64,000 bases of DNA from Winogradskyella forsetii. GTDB lineage: Bacteria; Bacteroidota; Bacteroidia; Flavobacteriales; Flavobacteriaceae. The position numbers and the translations under genes are program-made. The notes beneath the pieces were generated by a model, which saw nothing but the letters and a program-made list of their open reading frames with translations, was not told the DNA's origin and ran no database searches. Shown piece by piece: positions 35,678 through 44,125 of the stretch. The stretch lies in contig NZ_CP053348.1 of assembly GCF_013394595.1 (NCBI RefSeq), forward strand, positions 682,001 to 746,000, read 5' to 3'. The number at the start of each line of letters is the position of its first letter. The stretch's first letter is position 1.

Positions 35678-36142
35678 TTACTCGGCATCTGCTAATTTCT
35701 TAGTATCTGCATATTGCTGGAACTGAATTATTTTTCCATCCTTGAGTGTCCAATGGTGGGCGACTTGTACAGTGTATTCTTTGTCGTCCATAGAAGTAAT
35801 CATGTAGTACAAAGTTGCCAATACTTGATTATTACTCATTTCGTGTAATTTTACATTTTTTAATGTGAACGACTTGTAAAGCTCTCCAATTTTAAGGAAA
35901 ACACCATTTAAAACCGCTTCTGGACCGATATAAGGATTTCCAACTGCTAAAGAATTGCTTTCGGCTTCATTCCATATAATTTTTGTATCCATTAAGCTTA
36001 AAACTGTGGGAATATCTCCTTTTGAAAAAGCTTGGTAAAGACTATCAATGACTTTTAAATTGATGTCATTGGTTTTTGTGTCTTGCGCAACACCGTTTAT
36101 GGTAATTGCAAAAAGTAAAATTGTAGTTAATAATAGTTTCAT
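35678..36142 (-). CDS. Secreted NTF2/SnoaL-like protein
   Basis: A 154-residue protein with a signal peptide (LLLTTILLFAITINGVAQ, residues 2-19) and one SnoaL-like NTF2 fold: DSLYQAFSKGDIPTVLSLMD, then NPYIGPEAVLNGVF and HHWTLKDGKIIQFQQYADT. The ATG at 36140-36142 is chosen because it opens directly on the signal peptide. A longer frame to 36211 would overlap the upstream ridA-like gene. Could bind or isomerise a small molecule. One of three secreted NTF2-like genes within 4 kb. Confidence 0.85.
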   Translation of the reverse strand: MKLLLTTILLFAITINGVAQDTKTNDINLKVIDSLYQAFSKGDIPTVLSLMDTKIIWNEAESNSLAVGNPYIGPEAVLNGVFLKIGELYKSFTLKNVKLHEMSNNQVLATLYYMITSMDDKEYTVQVAHHWTLKDGKIIQFQQYADTKKLADAE

Positions 36143-36176
36143 TGTGTTGATATTTAATGGTTTGGTAATTGTTTCT

Positions 36177-36701
36177 TTATTTTGATTTATGTACTTCCAA
36201 CTCAATTTCAATCATAAATTCTGGAACAGCCAATTCCTTTACACCAAGCCAAGAACCTGTTGGGAAATGGTTTTTATAGATTTCGGTTCTATAAGTGGCA
36301 GCTTCCAGAAACTTTTGCATGTCTGTGGTAAATACATCTTCTTTGACGACATCGTTGAAAGTACAACCATAATGCGTTAGGATTTTTTCTAAATCGGCAT
36401 AGCAGTTCTTCATTTGTTGCGCTAAATCTCCAACGGCAGTTGGGTTGCCTTCATCATCCATACTCACGGCTCCAGATACTTTAATGGAATTTCCGATTTT
36501 TACAGCATGCGAATAACCGTAAGCTTTTTCAACTTCTGGACGTAGCAAAAAGTATTCTGGTTTTTCATCTCTAATAGTGATTTCTTTTTCAAGGGCATTA
36601 GATGCTTCTTTCGATTTTTGATCGCAACTCTGTATGGTAAAAGCCCCTATAAATAATGGGAAGAATAAGGTTGCTAATTTTAATATTATTCTTTGTTTCA
36701 T
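36177..36701 (-). CDS. RidA-family lipoprotein
   Basis: A 174-residue RidA (YjgF/UK114) protein. It is unusual in carrying a lipoprotein signal (FTIQSC, lipid Cys about 26). The RidA core covers about residues 50-170, with YGYSHAVKIGNSIKVSGAV, DLAQQMKNCYADLEKILTHY, DVVKEDVFTTDMQKFLEA and FPTGSWLGVKELAVPEFMIEIE. The usual catalytic Arg in the R-V-E loop is not apparent, so it may not be an imine deaminase. Export separates it from the cytoplasmic enamine-quenching role of RidA. Confidence 0.85.
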   Translation of the reverse strand: MKQRIILKLATLFFPLFIGAFTIQSCDQKSKEASNALEKEITIRDEKPEYFLLRPEVEKAYGYSHAVKIGNSIKVSGAVSMDDEGNPTAVGDLAQQMKNCYADLEKILTHYGCTFNDVVKEDVFTTDMQKFLEAATYRTEIYKNHFPTGSWLGVKELAVPEFMIEIELEVHKSK

Positions 36702-36740
36702 GATGTTGTAAAAGTTTAAGTTTTAACCTTTAGTATGAAA

Positions 36741-36774
36741 TAAAGCTAACCTCTGTAAATAAAAGTTAGCTTTA
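36741..36774 (-). terminator. Hairpin terminator between the NTF2-like gene and the ridA-like gene
   Basis: TAAAGCTAAC and GTTAGCTTTA form a 10-bp stem with a 14-base loop, downstream of the 36827-37765 gene. Confidence 0.6.
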
Positions 36775-36826
36775 TGTTCATTTTTGGGTTGAAGGTTTAA
36801 AATGGTTTCAAGATAAATGCAATTGT

Positions 36827-37765
36827 TTATTTAGCAGTTAACAACGTTTGGCTATAATATTCCATTTCGGAAACAATTTTTCCATCTGCATCAAAGCTGT
36901 TACTAAGATGAAATGGTACTTCAAGTTTCTTTTTATCAGATTTGCGGATTAAAAGGAAATTCCACCAAGAGAGCACCTCACGACCATTGCCCATTTCATA
37001 TTCTAGATAATCTGGATAGCCTATCATTTCAATACTTTCAATTTCAAACGTGTCTAAAAATTGTTTCCAATTGGCTCTTGTCTCCGATTTAGTGCTCGAT
37101 TTACCAAATGTTGTATTGATATCGTAAAACGTAGCATCTTCACTATAATAACTGAGACATTTCTCAATATCCGCATTCTCAAAAGCATACATGGCTTTTC
37201 TTATGGTGTTAATATTATCGTGGTGATTATAGATGGTGCCATTTTTACGAACTGTAAAACTAGACCTGATTTCATTGAGAACAGTATCGTTCCCATAACT
37301 GATGATCATTTTTATTTTATTGTCTTTGGTTAATGTATATAAACGATGGGCAGCGGCATCGATTTTTACACCTGTGTCTTTCTGTACACCTTTTAATACA
37401 TCCCAAGTCTGAACCCATACCTCGTCATTTTCATTGTCTTTTTTGTATTCAATGGCATCAGGATAGGCACCTGGATAAGTAGCTCTGTCATAATAATCGA
37501 GCTGGTTGAAATACGTCATTTGATTGTTGAGAAAGGCTTCCTTGTCCATGCCTTCATCATTTTTACGATTTGAAGTCCCATTATAGGCCTTAAAATCCTC
37601 TGTTAGATAGGTCGCCATTTTCTCTTTATCTCCTGCAACAGATGCGTCAACAAATGCCTCAACGGCTTCGATAGCAGGATGCTCAATGTAAACGGTGCCA
37701 TTCTTTTTTTGTGCGTTGCTAATGAACATACTTAGCATCAAGGCTACAATTACTATTTTTTTCAT
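36827..37765 (-). CDS. Secreted protein with two NTF2-like domains
   Basis: A 312-residue protein. A signal peptide covers residues 1-18 (LSMFISNAQ). Two SnoaL/NTF2-like repeats are seen, each starting with an alpha segment followed by phenylalanine- and tyrosine-rich strands. The first begins EAVEAFVDASVAGDKEKMATYL (about 33-54) and the second RKAMYAFENADIEKCLSYYSED (about 189-210). Ends with FHLSNSFDADGKIVSEMEYY. The tandem arrangement suggests gene duplication within the locus. Function unknown. Confidence 0.82.
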   Translation of the reverse strand: MKKIVIVALMLSMFISNAQKKNGTVYIEHPAIEAVEAFVDASVAGDKEKMATYLTEDFKAYNGTSNRKNDEGMDKEAFLNNQMTYFNQLDYYDRATYPGAYPDAIEYKKDNENDEVWVQTWDVLKGVQKDTGVKIDAAAHRLYTLTKDNKIKMIISYGNDTVLNEIRSSFTVRKNGTIYNHHDNINTIRKAMYAFENADIEKCLSYYSEDATFYDINTTFGKSSTKSETRANWKQFLDTFEIESIEMIGYPDYLEYEMGNGREVLSWWNFLLIRKSDKKKLEVPFHLSNSFDADGKIVSEMEYYSQTLLTAK

Positions 37766-37783
37766 AATATGTGGTTTTTAGGG

Positions 37784-37801
37784 TTCGCTTTATAGCGAAC
37801 G
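37784..37801 (-). terminator. Hairpin downstream of the epimerase gene
   Basis: GTTCGCT-ttat-AGCGAAC, a perfect 7-bp stem lying between the epimerase stop (37858) and the start of the NTF2-like gene (37765). Confidence 0.5.
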
Positions 37802-37857
37802 GGTTAGTATTAATAGTTCAATTTATTCTAAATGCCATCAACGGAATTACTCCAATC

Positions 37858-38796
37858 TTAAGTATTATATTCCTTCAGGGTGTTTTCTACGGATTGAAAA
37901 GAAACTCCAAGTTCTTGTTTGGCCAATTGGTTTTGATAAATCACTTTGGGTGCATGCCTTGGAGGTTTGTTATTCAACATCAGCGACACATCCGAAACGG
38001 GATAGGTTTCACTGGACAATAAATAATTTTTTCCATGTATACCTTTAATAATAGCGGCTTTGTAAACTGCAGCGGCAACGTCCTTAACATTGACAATTGC
38101 CATGTTTATATCTTCGTCATAAAACATTTGAATAAATGGATTGGGCGCAATCTTATTCTTGAATAAAAATTGAATGCCTGTAGAGGTAGAATCTTCTCGG
38201 CTTGAAAGTGATTTGCCCATAACCATTACTGGCGAAACACTCACAATTTCTGAATCTAAATCTGGGTGGTTTTCTATAAAGGCATTGACAGTTTCATTGG
38301 CCATAAATTTGGCTTGGGCATACGGATGACTTTCCTCGCTTATAAAAGGCGTGTCGTTTTCATTGAACCTTTCAAAAGCTGATTTCCCACCTGCTGGTAA
38401 AGGGAAATTAGTGTTGAATGCTGCAACCGACGCTAGTATAACGACCTTTTTTATACTTGTTGTATTATTGATAATATCGAGAAAATTCTCGGTCCCTTTT
38501 ATGGTGGGATCAAATAACTCGGTTTTGGCATCTTCAAAGTCCAGTTGAAAAGGTGTGCCGCTATGGACTACAATATCGCAATCTGAAACAAACTGTTTTA
38601 ACTGCTGTTTGTCCAATACATTTAGTTCACATATATGCAAGTTTTCAGATTTTTCCAATGCCATGAGATGTTGATATTTTTTTTCATTGGAAATGTTAGT
38701 TGTTGAGGATTTTACCTCAAAATTTTGTTCCAAAAACACTTTGGTGATATGGCTTCCGATAAACCCTGATCCACCTATGATACCTACTTTTTTCAT
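37858..38796 (-). CDS. NAD(P)-dependent epimerase/dehydratase-family protein (extended SDR)
   Basis: A 312-residue extended short-chain dehydrogenase. The Rossmann motif is GIIGGSGFIGSHITKVF (residues 5-21). Active-site Tyr and Lys are in SHPYAQAKFMANE (YxxxK). It resembles dihydroflavonol reductase/3-beta-HSD-like members more than sugar epimerases. Substrate unknown. It is the only cytoplasmic enzyme in a run of secreted NTF2-like genes. Confidence 0.83.
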   Translation of the reverse strand: MKKVGIIGGSGFIGSHITKVFLEQNFEVKSSTTNISNEKKYQHLMALEKSENLHICELNVLDKQQLKQFVSDCDIVVHSGTPFQLDFEDAKTELFDPTIKGTENFLDIINNTTSIKKVVILASVAAFNTNFPLPAGGKSAFERFNENDTPFISEESHPYAQAKFMANETVNAFIENHPDLDSEIVSVSPVMVMGKSLSSREDSTSTGIQFLFKNKIAPNPFIQMFYDEDINMAIVNVKDVAAAVYKAAIIKGIHGKNYLLSSETYPVSDVSLMLNNKPPRHAPKVIYQNQLAKQELGVSFQSVENTLKEYNT

Positions 38797-39033
38797 TCTA
38801 TTTTATGTTTTCTTTTTCCTAAGAAAATGGATTTTTAGTTGGTGTAAATTTTTTAACACAATTGCGGCTAAACTTTGTGGCTATAACCTAAAGGGATCAA
38901 CAACTTTATAGGATGTATTAAAAAAAAACGGGCAGTTGGTATTTTTTAAAACTTTAGAATACTAAAGCTGTAAATAGAATTATTGCCATAAATCTCTCCA
39001 CAAAAATTATGGCTGACTGTTCTGTTTAATTAG

Positions 39034-39549
39034 TTATTCTGCAATTGAATCTGAAACCTTCTGCGCCGACTCAATAGCTAGAAGCTCTAAGACAACCTCT
39101 GATGAATCCCAATAACCCACTTGTCTTGTTATTTTTCCATCTACAAATTTGTATGTGAGATGGATCGGAATTGTAATTTCTTTGCCATTTGCAGCCATGG
39201 TTGCTTTCCATTCCAGCCAACAATTGACCCAAGTGTCTCCGTCGTCGGTTACAACCATTTCGTATTCGGGATCATTACTTGTAAATCCACGACTGGAGTA
39301 ATTTTCATCGTTTGCTTTGTGATACGCTATGGTTTCATCTGAGGACATATAGTTGTCCTTAGAGTTTGAGTTGAAAAATGTTTTAGCACTATCTGCATAG
39401 ATGCTTGTATCATAAGTTTTGTCATTATAGCTTTTAATTGCCTTCTTTACGGTTTCAATTTCTGGAGACTGTTGCGTGTAACGTTTGTCTTTTGTTTGGC
39501 AGGCTGTGAAAAGGACTATTGCAAGTCCTAAAAAGAAAATTTTTTTCAT
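39034..39549 (-). CDS. NTF2-like lipoprotein
   Basis: A 171-residue lipoprotein with signal LAIVLFTAC (Cys about 16). The NTF2-like core includes WVNCWLEWKATMAANGKEI, IPIHLTYKFVDGKITRQVGYWD, and related strands shared with the 36827-37765 protein. Third member of the local family. It ends in a short acidic/Ser tail. Function unknown. Confidence 0.82.
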   Translation of the reverse strand: MKKIFFLGLAIVLFTACQTKDKRYTQQSPEIETVKKAIKSYNDKTYDTSIYADSAKTFFNSNSKDNYMSSDETIAYHKANDENYSSRGFTSNDPEYEMVVTDDGDTWVNCWLEWKATMAANGKEITIPIHLTYKFVDGKITRQVGYWDSSEVVLELLAIESAQKVSDSIAE

Positions 39550-39568
39550 AATTTTTGATTGTTTTTTT

Positions 39569-39603
39569 AAAACCTACAAGGATGCAAAAACCATGTAGGT
39601 TTT
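39569..39603. repeat. Imperfect palindrome
   Basis: AAAACCTACAAGG and CCATGTAGGTTTT form a stem with one mismatch and a 9-base loop, just upstream of the NTF2-like lipoprotein gene. Similar in build to the palindromes at 8260 and 62417. The rest of 39604-39926 shows no gene or motif I can support. Confidence 0.55.
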
Positions 39604-39926
39604 GAGGTTGGTTAATTATTTATGTATGCTTAATTCTTTTTCCAAAGTGAAGGTTTAGCTTCATATATGGTATATGGCGACTCTAAATTTGGAATGAGTT
39701 TCTATTGTTTTGAATGTTTCATGAACGCTTTTACACACTTTCCAAAACATTATCTTCTATGTTCAATATTTTAGTATTATCATGATTAATTAATAACAAA
39801 TCATAATAGATATCTTGTCTAAGTAACTGATAATCATTGGAAGTAAAAAACGATTTAGGACGAATGGACGTGTTTTCTGTCCGAAGGATAGGATATTATT
39901 ACCAGAGCAAAAATCTAAATGGTCTG

Positions 39927-40202
39927 TCATCTATTCAGCAACTTTTCTTTTAATGATTTGCTAACAGGAATGTAAATGGTTTTTTCCATTAGGTGTAAGG
40001 TTTCAATGCCATGAAGCCTATCTTTTAGATTCATATCCATCAATACCATATTGGGTTACTCTGTTTTGATACATGCTAAAGCTTACTGAGCCTTAGGAAT
40101 TATTGCAATGACTTCATAGCTCAAAGAAGATAGTTGAAGTGAAATGTTGGTAGCAATGACCATCTCATCTTTTACAATTGATAGTTTTGCAGATGGTCCC
40201 AT
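39927..40202 (-). pseudogene. Decayed LytTR-type response regulator
   Basis: Translating minus from ATG 40202, which overlaps the kinase stop as TAATG, gives KLSIVKDEMVIATNISLQL and SSLSYEVIAIIPKAQ, the start of a receiver domain. Then come a TAA, ALACIKTE, a second TAA, and PNMVLMDMNLKDRLHGIETL with the phospho-acceptor Asp strand. The frame then jumps to IYIPVSKSLKEKLLNR, which looks like the end of a LytTR DNA-binding domain, and stops. Two nonsense codons and a large internal deletion leave 92 codons of an expected 230-250. The neighbouring kinase is intact. Confidence 0.85.
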
Positions 40203-42145
40203 TACGCTACGTTTTTATGTTTGAATTCAAATGAAACGGTAGTACCTTCTTTATTGTTTTCTTGCATGGTCCCATTAAGTTGCTGGGTTAACAATTGAAC
40301 GAGTTGCGAGCCAAAACCAGTGCCTTCTGGTGCTAGGCCTATCACTTTTCCTACGCCATTGTCAGCAACTTCCAATTGCAAAGTGTCATGGGTTTTTTTA
40401 GTTAATTGAATGGATATTGTTCCAGTATTGGTTTTTGGAAATGCATATTTTAAGGCATTGGTCAATAGTTCATTCACAATTAAACCAATGGGAACGGCTG
40501 TATCCACATCCAACTCCAGTTCGTCCATGGCACATTCAATTTTAATCTTGTCCTCCGCATCAAAGGCATCAAGGATGCCATCGCTCAAATTAATGAAGTA
40601 GTCCTTCATTTCTATAGCGCCCAAATTAGTGCCTTGGTAGAGTTTTTGATGGATAATGCCCATGGATTGCACACGGTTTTGACTCGCAATCATAGCATCC
40701 TTTGTAGCGGAATCCTCTATTTGCGCTGATTGCAATGCAATGAGGCTCTTTACCATTTCAAGGTTGTTTTTTACGCGATGGTGAATTTCCTTAAGTAACA
40801 ATTCGTTCTGCTTATTTTTAGTGTCCAGTTCGGCATTTAAAACTTGTAATGCACGACGTTTTTTGCGGATACTTTTTATACTTAAAAACATACCCAATAA
40901 ACTCAAAGCCAAAATACCGGCAATGGCAAGGTACAGTAGTTGCGTTTTTCGCTGTTGGGCAATTTGAGTGTGTTGTGCTTCAATCGTTTGGTCTTTCTTT
41001 TCGGTTTCAAACTGCGTCATTAATTGAGACATGGTTCTGTCGCTTTCAATTTTCGACGTACTATCCCTCATTTTTAAAGCTTTTTTTTGAAATTCCAGAG
41101 CCTTGGGATAATCTTTCAACTTTTCATAAATGGTACTTAAATGGTGATAGCCTTCGGTAAGATTTGAAACATCACCCTTCTCTTCTTGAGTAGCAACCGT
41201 TTGCAGCTGGAACTTTAAAGCGTCTTTATAATTGCCTAAAAGCAGATTTATTTCGCCCAGATTTCCAGTAATAACATACACCGCATTATCATAATTGACC
41301 TGTTTTGCTTGTCGCAATGTTTGTTCATAAACTGTTTTTGCTGCTTTATAATCGCCTTTCCGTTTTAGGGCATTAGCACGATTGTTAGAAAAATTTAAAA
41401 GGTCATAAATCGAAAAATCGAGGGACTTGGCTAATTGCAGCGCTTGGTCATAATAGGTTAAGGATTTTTCGTAATTACCTATGGCAATTTGCGTGTCACC
41501 TGCAGAGGTATAGGCATAAGCCAATTCTGTCTGTAGGTTGTTCTCTTTGCACAAGTCTATCGTTTTTAGGGCATAGTCAAAGGCTTCATTATATCTGCCT
41601 TGTCTAGTTAGATCTTCCGAAATTCGATTGTAGGCACCAGCAATGCCTAACTTGTCATCAATGGCTTCCATGAGTTTAAGTGCCTTTAGATCTACTTTTA
41701 ATGCTGCTTCAATATCGCCTTCACGTTTATGAACCCAGCCAATTTTAAAATAGGTGGTGGCTTGTCCTTTTTTATCATCAACGGCTGTATAGCCTTCAAT
41801 AGCTTTATTAAAATTTATGGAAGCCGAATCTAGTTCTAAGAGGTTGGCATGCATGCGACCTTGCATTTCATGAAATCTAGGTTTCCAACTGTCATTGTTG
41901 CTTTTTTCGGCTAACGTTACGCCTTTTTTTGCATAAGTTTTGGCTAAATTCAAATCTGTTTGAAAGGCAATGGCAACAAGATTATCTAGAATTTCCAACC
42001 TTTTTTCCGAATCTTCTTCAAGCTCAAGAGCTACGGTTAGGCTATCTATACTATTGTTGTTTGTGTTTTGTGCAGTGGTTCTTTGTTGGTTCCCAAGTAA
42101 AACAATTATCAATAGCGCAATAATTGAAGGCGTGTTTTTAATCAT
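40202..42145 (-). CDS. TPR sensor histidine kinase (HisKA_2 family)
   Basis: A 647-residue sensor kinase. A signal peptide or first helix is at 7-25. Six or so tetratricopeptide repeats cover about 50-360 in the periplasm. A coiled segment and one membrane helix follow (about 402-422). The HisKA_2 dimerisation motif is LLKEIHHRVKNNLEMVKSLI (phospho-His at about 455). A HATPase_c domain follows, with VNELLTNALKYAFP (N box), DNGVGK (G1) and GTGFGSQLV (G2). This class normally pairs with a LytTR response regulator encoded just downstream, but here that gene is a pseudogene. The ligand may be a peptide or another protein. Confidence 0.9.
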   Translation of the reverse strand: MIKNTPSIIALLIIVLLGNQQRTTAQNTNNNSIDSLTVALELEEDSEKRLEILDNLVAIAFQTDLNLAKTYAKKGVTLAEKSNNDSWKPRFHEMQGRMHANLLELDSASINFNKAIEGYTAVDDKKGQATTYFKIGWVHKREGDIEAALKVDLKALKLMEAIDDKLGIAGAYNRISEDLTRQGRYNEAFDYALKTIDLCKENNLQTELAYAYTSAGDTQIAIGNYEKSLTYYDQALQLAKSLDFSIYDLLNFSNNRANALKRKGDYKAAKTVYEQTLRQAKQVNYDNAVYVITGNLGEINLLLGNYKDALKFQLQTVATQEEKGDVSNLTEGYHHLSTIYEKLKDYPKALEFQKKALKMRDSTSKIESDRTMSQLMTQFETEKKDQTIEAQHTQIAQQRKTQLLYLAIAGILALSLLGMFLSIKSIRKKRRALQVLNAELDTKNKQNELLLKEIHHRVKNNLEMVKSLIALQSAQIEDSATKDAMIASQNRVQSMGIIHQKLYQGTNLGAIEMKDYFINLSDGILDAFDAEDKIKIECAMDELELDVDTAVPIGLIVNELLTNALKYAFPKTNTGTISIQLTKKTHDTLQLEVADNGVGKVIGLAPEGTGFGSQLVQLLTQQLNGTMQENNKEGTTVSFEFKHKNVA

Positions 42146-42396
42146 AAGTCTTTAGTAATTGGTGGTTATTTTAAAGACTTGAAGCTTGATAAATGTAATG
42201 AAAAAAAGCTTATCAGCGTGATTATTATTAATTTAAGAGCATAGTTAAATATATGGTTGTTTGTAATAATATGGACTAATGCTGCGGAATAAGACACTAT
42301 TTTTTAACCCTATATAAAGCAGCAAAAAAGCTAGAGATGTGTTTTTAATGTTGGTCTAGCATACTATAATAGATAAACGATACGTTTTATTTCTAT

Positions 42397-43263
42397 ATGA
42401 AAAAATTTCTGCTCGTAGTCTTAATTTTAGCATCTTTTCTAATGCTGGCTTACCAGTTTCAACCTGTTAAAAAAGCGGTTCAAACAGTCGCTGCTGTTGT
42501 GGAAACGCCAAGTCTTGTTAACAAAGATAGTTTAACGATTAGCACGAGGGTCAATGTTCCTTATGGTTACAATCGTGTGGATTATGCTAAAGGAAGTTTT
42601 GAGGAGTATCTCAGAAATTATAAATTAAAACCCTTTGGAAGTAAAATTATCAATTATGATAATACCAACTATTTCTGGCAAGGTGGACACATTGGTATTT
42701 TGGAAATTCCGGTGCCAAAAAACGGTTTACAACAATGTGCGGATGCCTTAATAAGAATTAGAAGCGAATACCTCTGGGATCATAACCGAAAGGATGAAAT
42801 AGGATTTGAATTTACTTCAGGCCATTATTGTTCGTGGTCTAAATATGCTGAGGGTTATCGTCCAAAAATTAACGGCAATAAAGTAACGTTTCATAAGTCG
42901 GCAACCGCAAATCATTCCAAAGACAATTTTTATAACTATTTGAATTTAATCTACATGTATTCTGGTACATTATCGCTTTATAATGAATTAGAGTCAATTG
43001 CAGCTAAAGATTTACAACTAGGCGATATGCTCATTAAAGGTGGTTCGCCAGGTCATATTGTTATGCTTTGTGATGAGGTTGTAAACGAAAATGGCGACAA
43101 GCTATTTCTGTTGTTTCAAGGTAATACGCCAGCACAAAGCGTGCATTTGGTCAAGAATCTTGAAGATAATACTATTTCGCCATGGTATCGATTGAATGAT
43201 GATGCCGTTATTCCAGTTTCAAATTACACATTTGGTAGTTCCAAGTTTGTGCGTTTTAAATAA
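42397..43263 (+). CDS. DUF4846-domain exported protein
   Basis: A 288-residue protein with an N-terminal signal/anchor helix (FLLVVLILASFLMLAY, residues 3-18). The DUF4846 domain follows: GGHIGILEIP, QQCADALIRIRSEYLW, TSGHYCSWSKYAEGYRP, LQLGDMLIKGGSPGHIVMLCD and LFQGNTPAQSVHLV. The SPGHIVMLCD and HYCSW segments suggest a thiol-hydrolase (NlpC-like) site, but this is inference. A decayed second copy of its 3' end lies at 43795-43923. Confidence 0.85.
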   Translation: MKKFLLVVLILASFLMLAYQFQPVKKAVQTVAAVVETPSLVNKDSLTISTRVNVPYGYNRVDYAKGSFEEYLRNYKLKPFGSKIINYDNTNYFWQGGHIGILEIPVPKNGLQQCADALIRIRSEYLWDHNRKDEIGFEFTSGHYCSWSKYAEGYRPKINGNKVTFHKSATANHSKDNFYNYLNLIYMYSGTLSLYNELESIAAKDLQLGDMLIKGGSPGHIVMLCDEVVNENGDKLFLLFQGNTPAQSVHLVKNLEDNTISPWYRLNDDAVIPVSNYTFGSSKFVRFK

Positions 43264-43298
43264 AGGAAGTCATATAGTTCAATTTGCTAAAAATGTAA

Positions 43299-43727
43299 CT
43301 AAAACCTCTGATAAGTATTTATAGTGACATCATCATCTAAAGATGTAGAAATCCTTTGAAATGAAGTTTCATCAATATTCAAGATTGTCCAAATAGAAGG
43401 GTCGTCACTAAAAGGGGTGTTGATTACAATCCTATTTTCGTCAATGCTGTAGTTTCCGTTATAGGGGACATCTGCACAACCATTTCCGTCATTGAAATCA
43501 ACATCAAATGAAAATACAGGGTCATCAAAAGAAACAATGTTGCTAAGACCATTTAGACAATCTAATTCTACAGCTTCACCATTCAAAGTTCTGGATTCAA
43601 GTTTCCAATTACCAAGAATTAGGGTTTCTAAATCATTAATAGATGTCTCAGAATTATCATCATTTTTTGAGCAATTAAAAGATAAGATAGCTAGTGCACA
43701 AATGGAAATAAATTTAAAAGTTTTCAT
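43299..43727 (-). CDS. Lipocalin-like lipoprotein
   Basis: A 142-residue lipoprotein with signal ALAILSFNC (Cys19). A small lipocalin-like beta-barrel follows, common in Flavobacteriaceae: ILGNWKLESRTLNGEAVEL at the start, then GNYSIDENRIVI and WTILNIDETSFQRIS. Three further Cys may form disulfides. It lies convergent between the DUF4846 gene and the decayed DUF4846 tail, as if inserted between the two copies. Confidence 0.78.
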   Translation of the reverse strand: MKTFKFISICALAILSFNCSKNDDNSETSINDLETLILGNWKLESRTLNGEAVELDCLNGLSNIVSFDDPVFSFDVDFNDGNGCADVPYNGNYSIDENRIVINTPFSDDPSIWTILNIDETSFQRISTSLDDDVTINTYQRF

Positions 43728-43794
43728 TTTTAAGGCGTTTAAAGTTTAACTGATTTTCTATTATATCGAAGTGATGGGAGAATGTCATCATTTG

Positions 43795-43923
43795 CAAAGT
43801 GTGCATTTGGTAAAAACTCTTGAGGATGCGTCAATTTCTCCTTAGAATAATTTGAAAGATGATGCTATAGTTCCTGTTTCTTATTATACATTTAGTAGCG
43901 CCAAATTTGTAAGGTTTAAATGA
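43795..43923 (+). pseudogene. Decayed second copy of the DUF4846 3' end
   Basis: Translated in frame this gives QSVHLVKTLEDASISP, a TAG, then NNLKDDAIVPVSYYTF and SSAKFVRFK with a TGA. The intact gene at 42397 ends QSVHLVKNLEDNTISPWYRL and SNYTFGSSKFVRFK. The match covers the last 43 codons with one nonsense codon replacing the Trp/Tyr region. Upstream bases do not continue the match. From 43924 to 44070 I see nothing supportable. Confidence 0.88.
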
Positions 43924-44076
43924 TTTCAATTTTTTTATACTCAAATTTTGAATTTGTTTCGGTAATATTACGGATAGATTTTTTTTGGCTTTTAGTCAAA
44001 AGAGAATTGGCTAACATTATGGTTCTAGAAGCCTTTTTAATGTACGCTTATATTCGGATAATACACTTCAAGGTTT

Positions 44077-44084
44077 TATCTTTG
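44077..44084 (+). promoter_or_regulatory. Promoter -7 element upstream of the 125-residue gene and apbE
   Basis: TATCTTTG, a TAnnTTTG match ending 41 bases before the ATG at 44126. Confidence 0.5.
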
Positions 44085-44125
44085 TATGAAATAAAAAAAG
44101 ATTCCCAGTTTCATGGGACGTTAGC

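Noticed and set aside
36177..36701. RidA-like protein as the 2-aminomuconate deaminase of the kynurenine route
   Set aside because: It has a lipoprotein signal, lies 24 kb from the cluster, and the usual active Arg is not evident.
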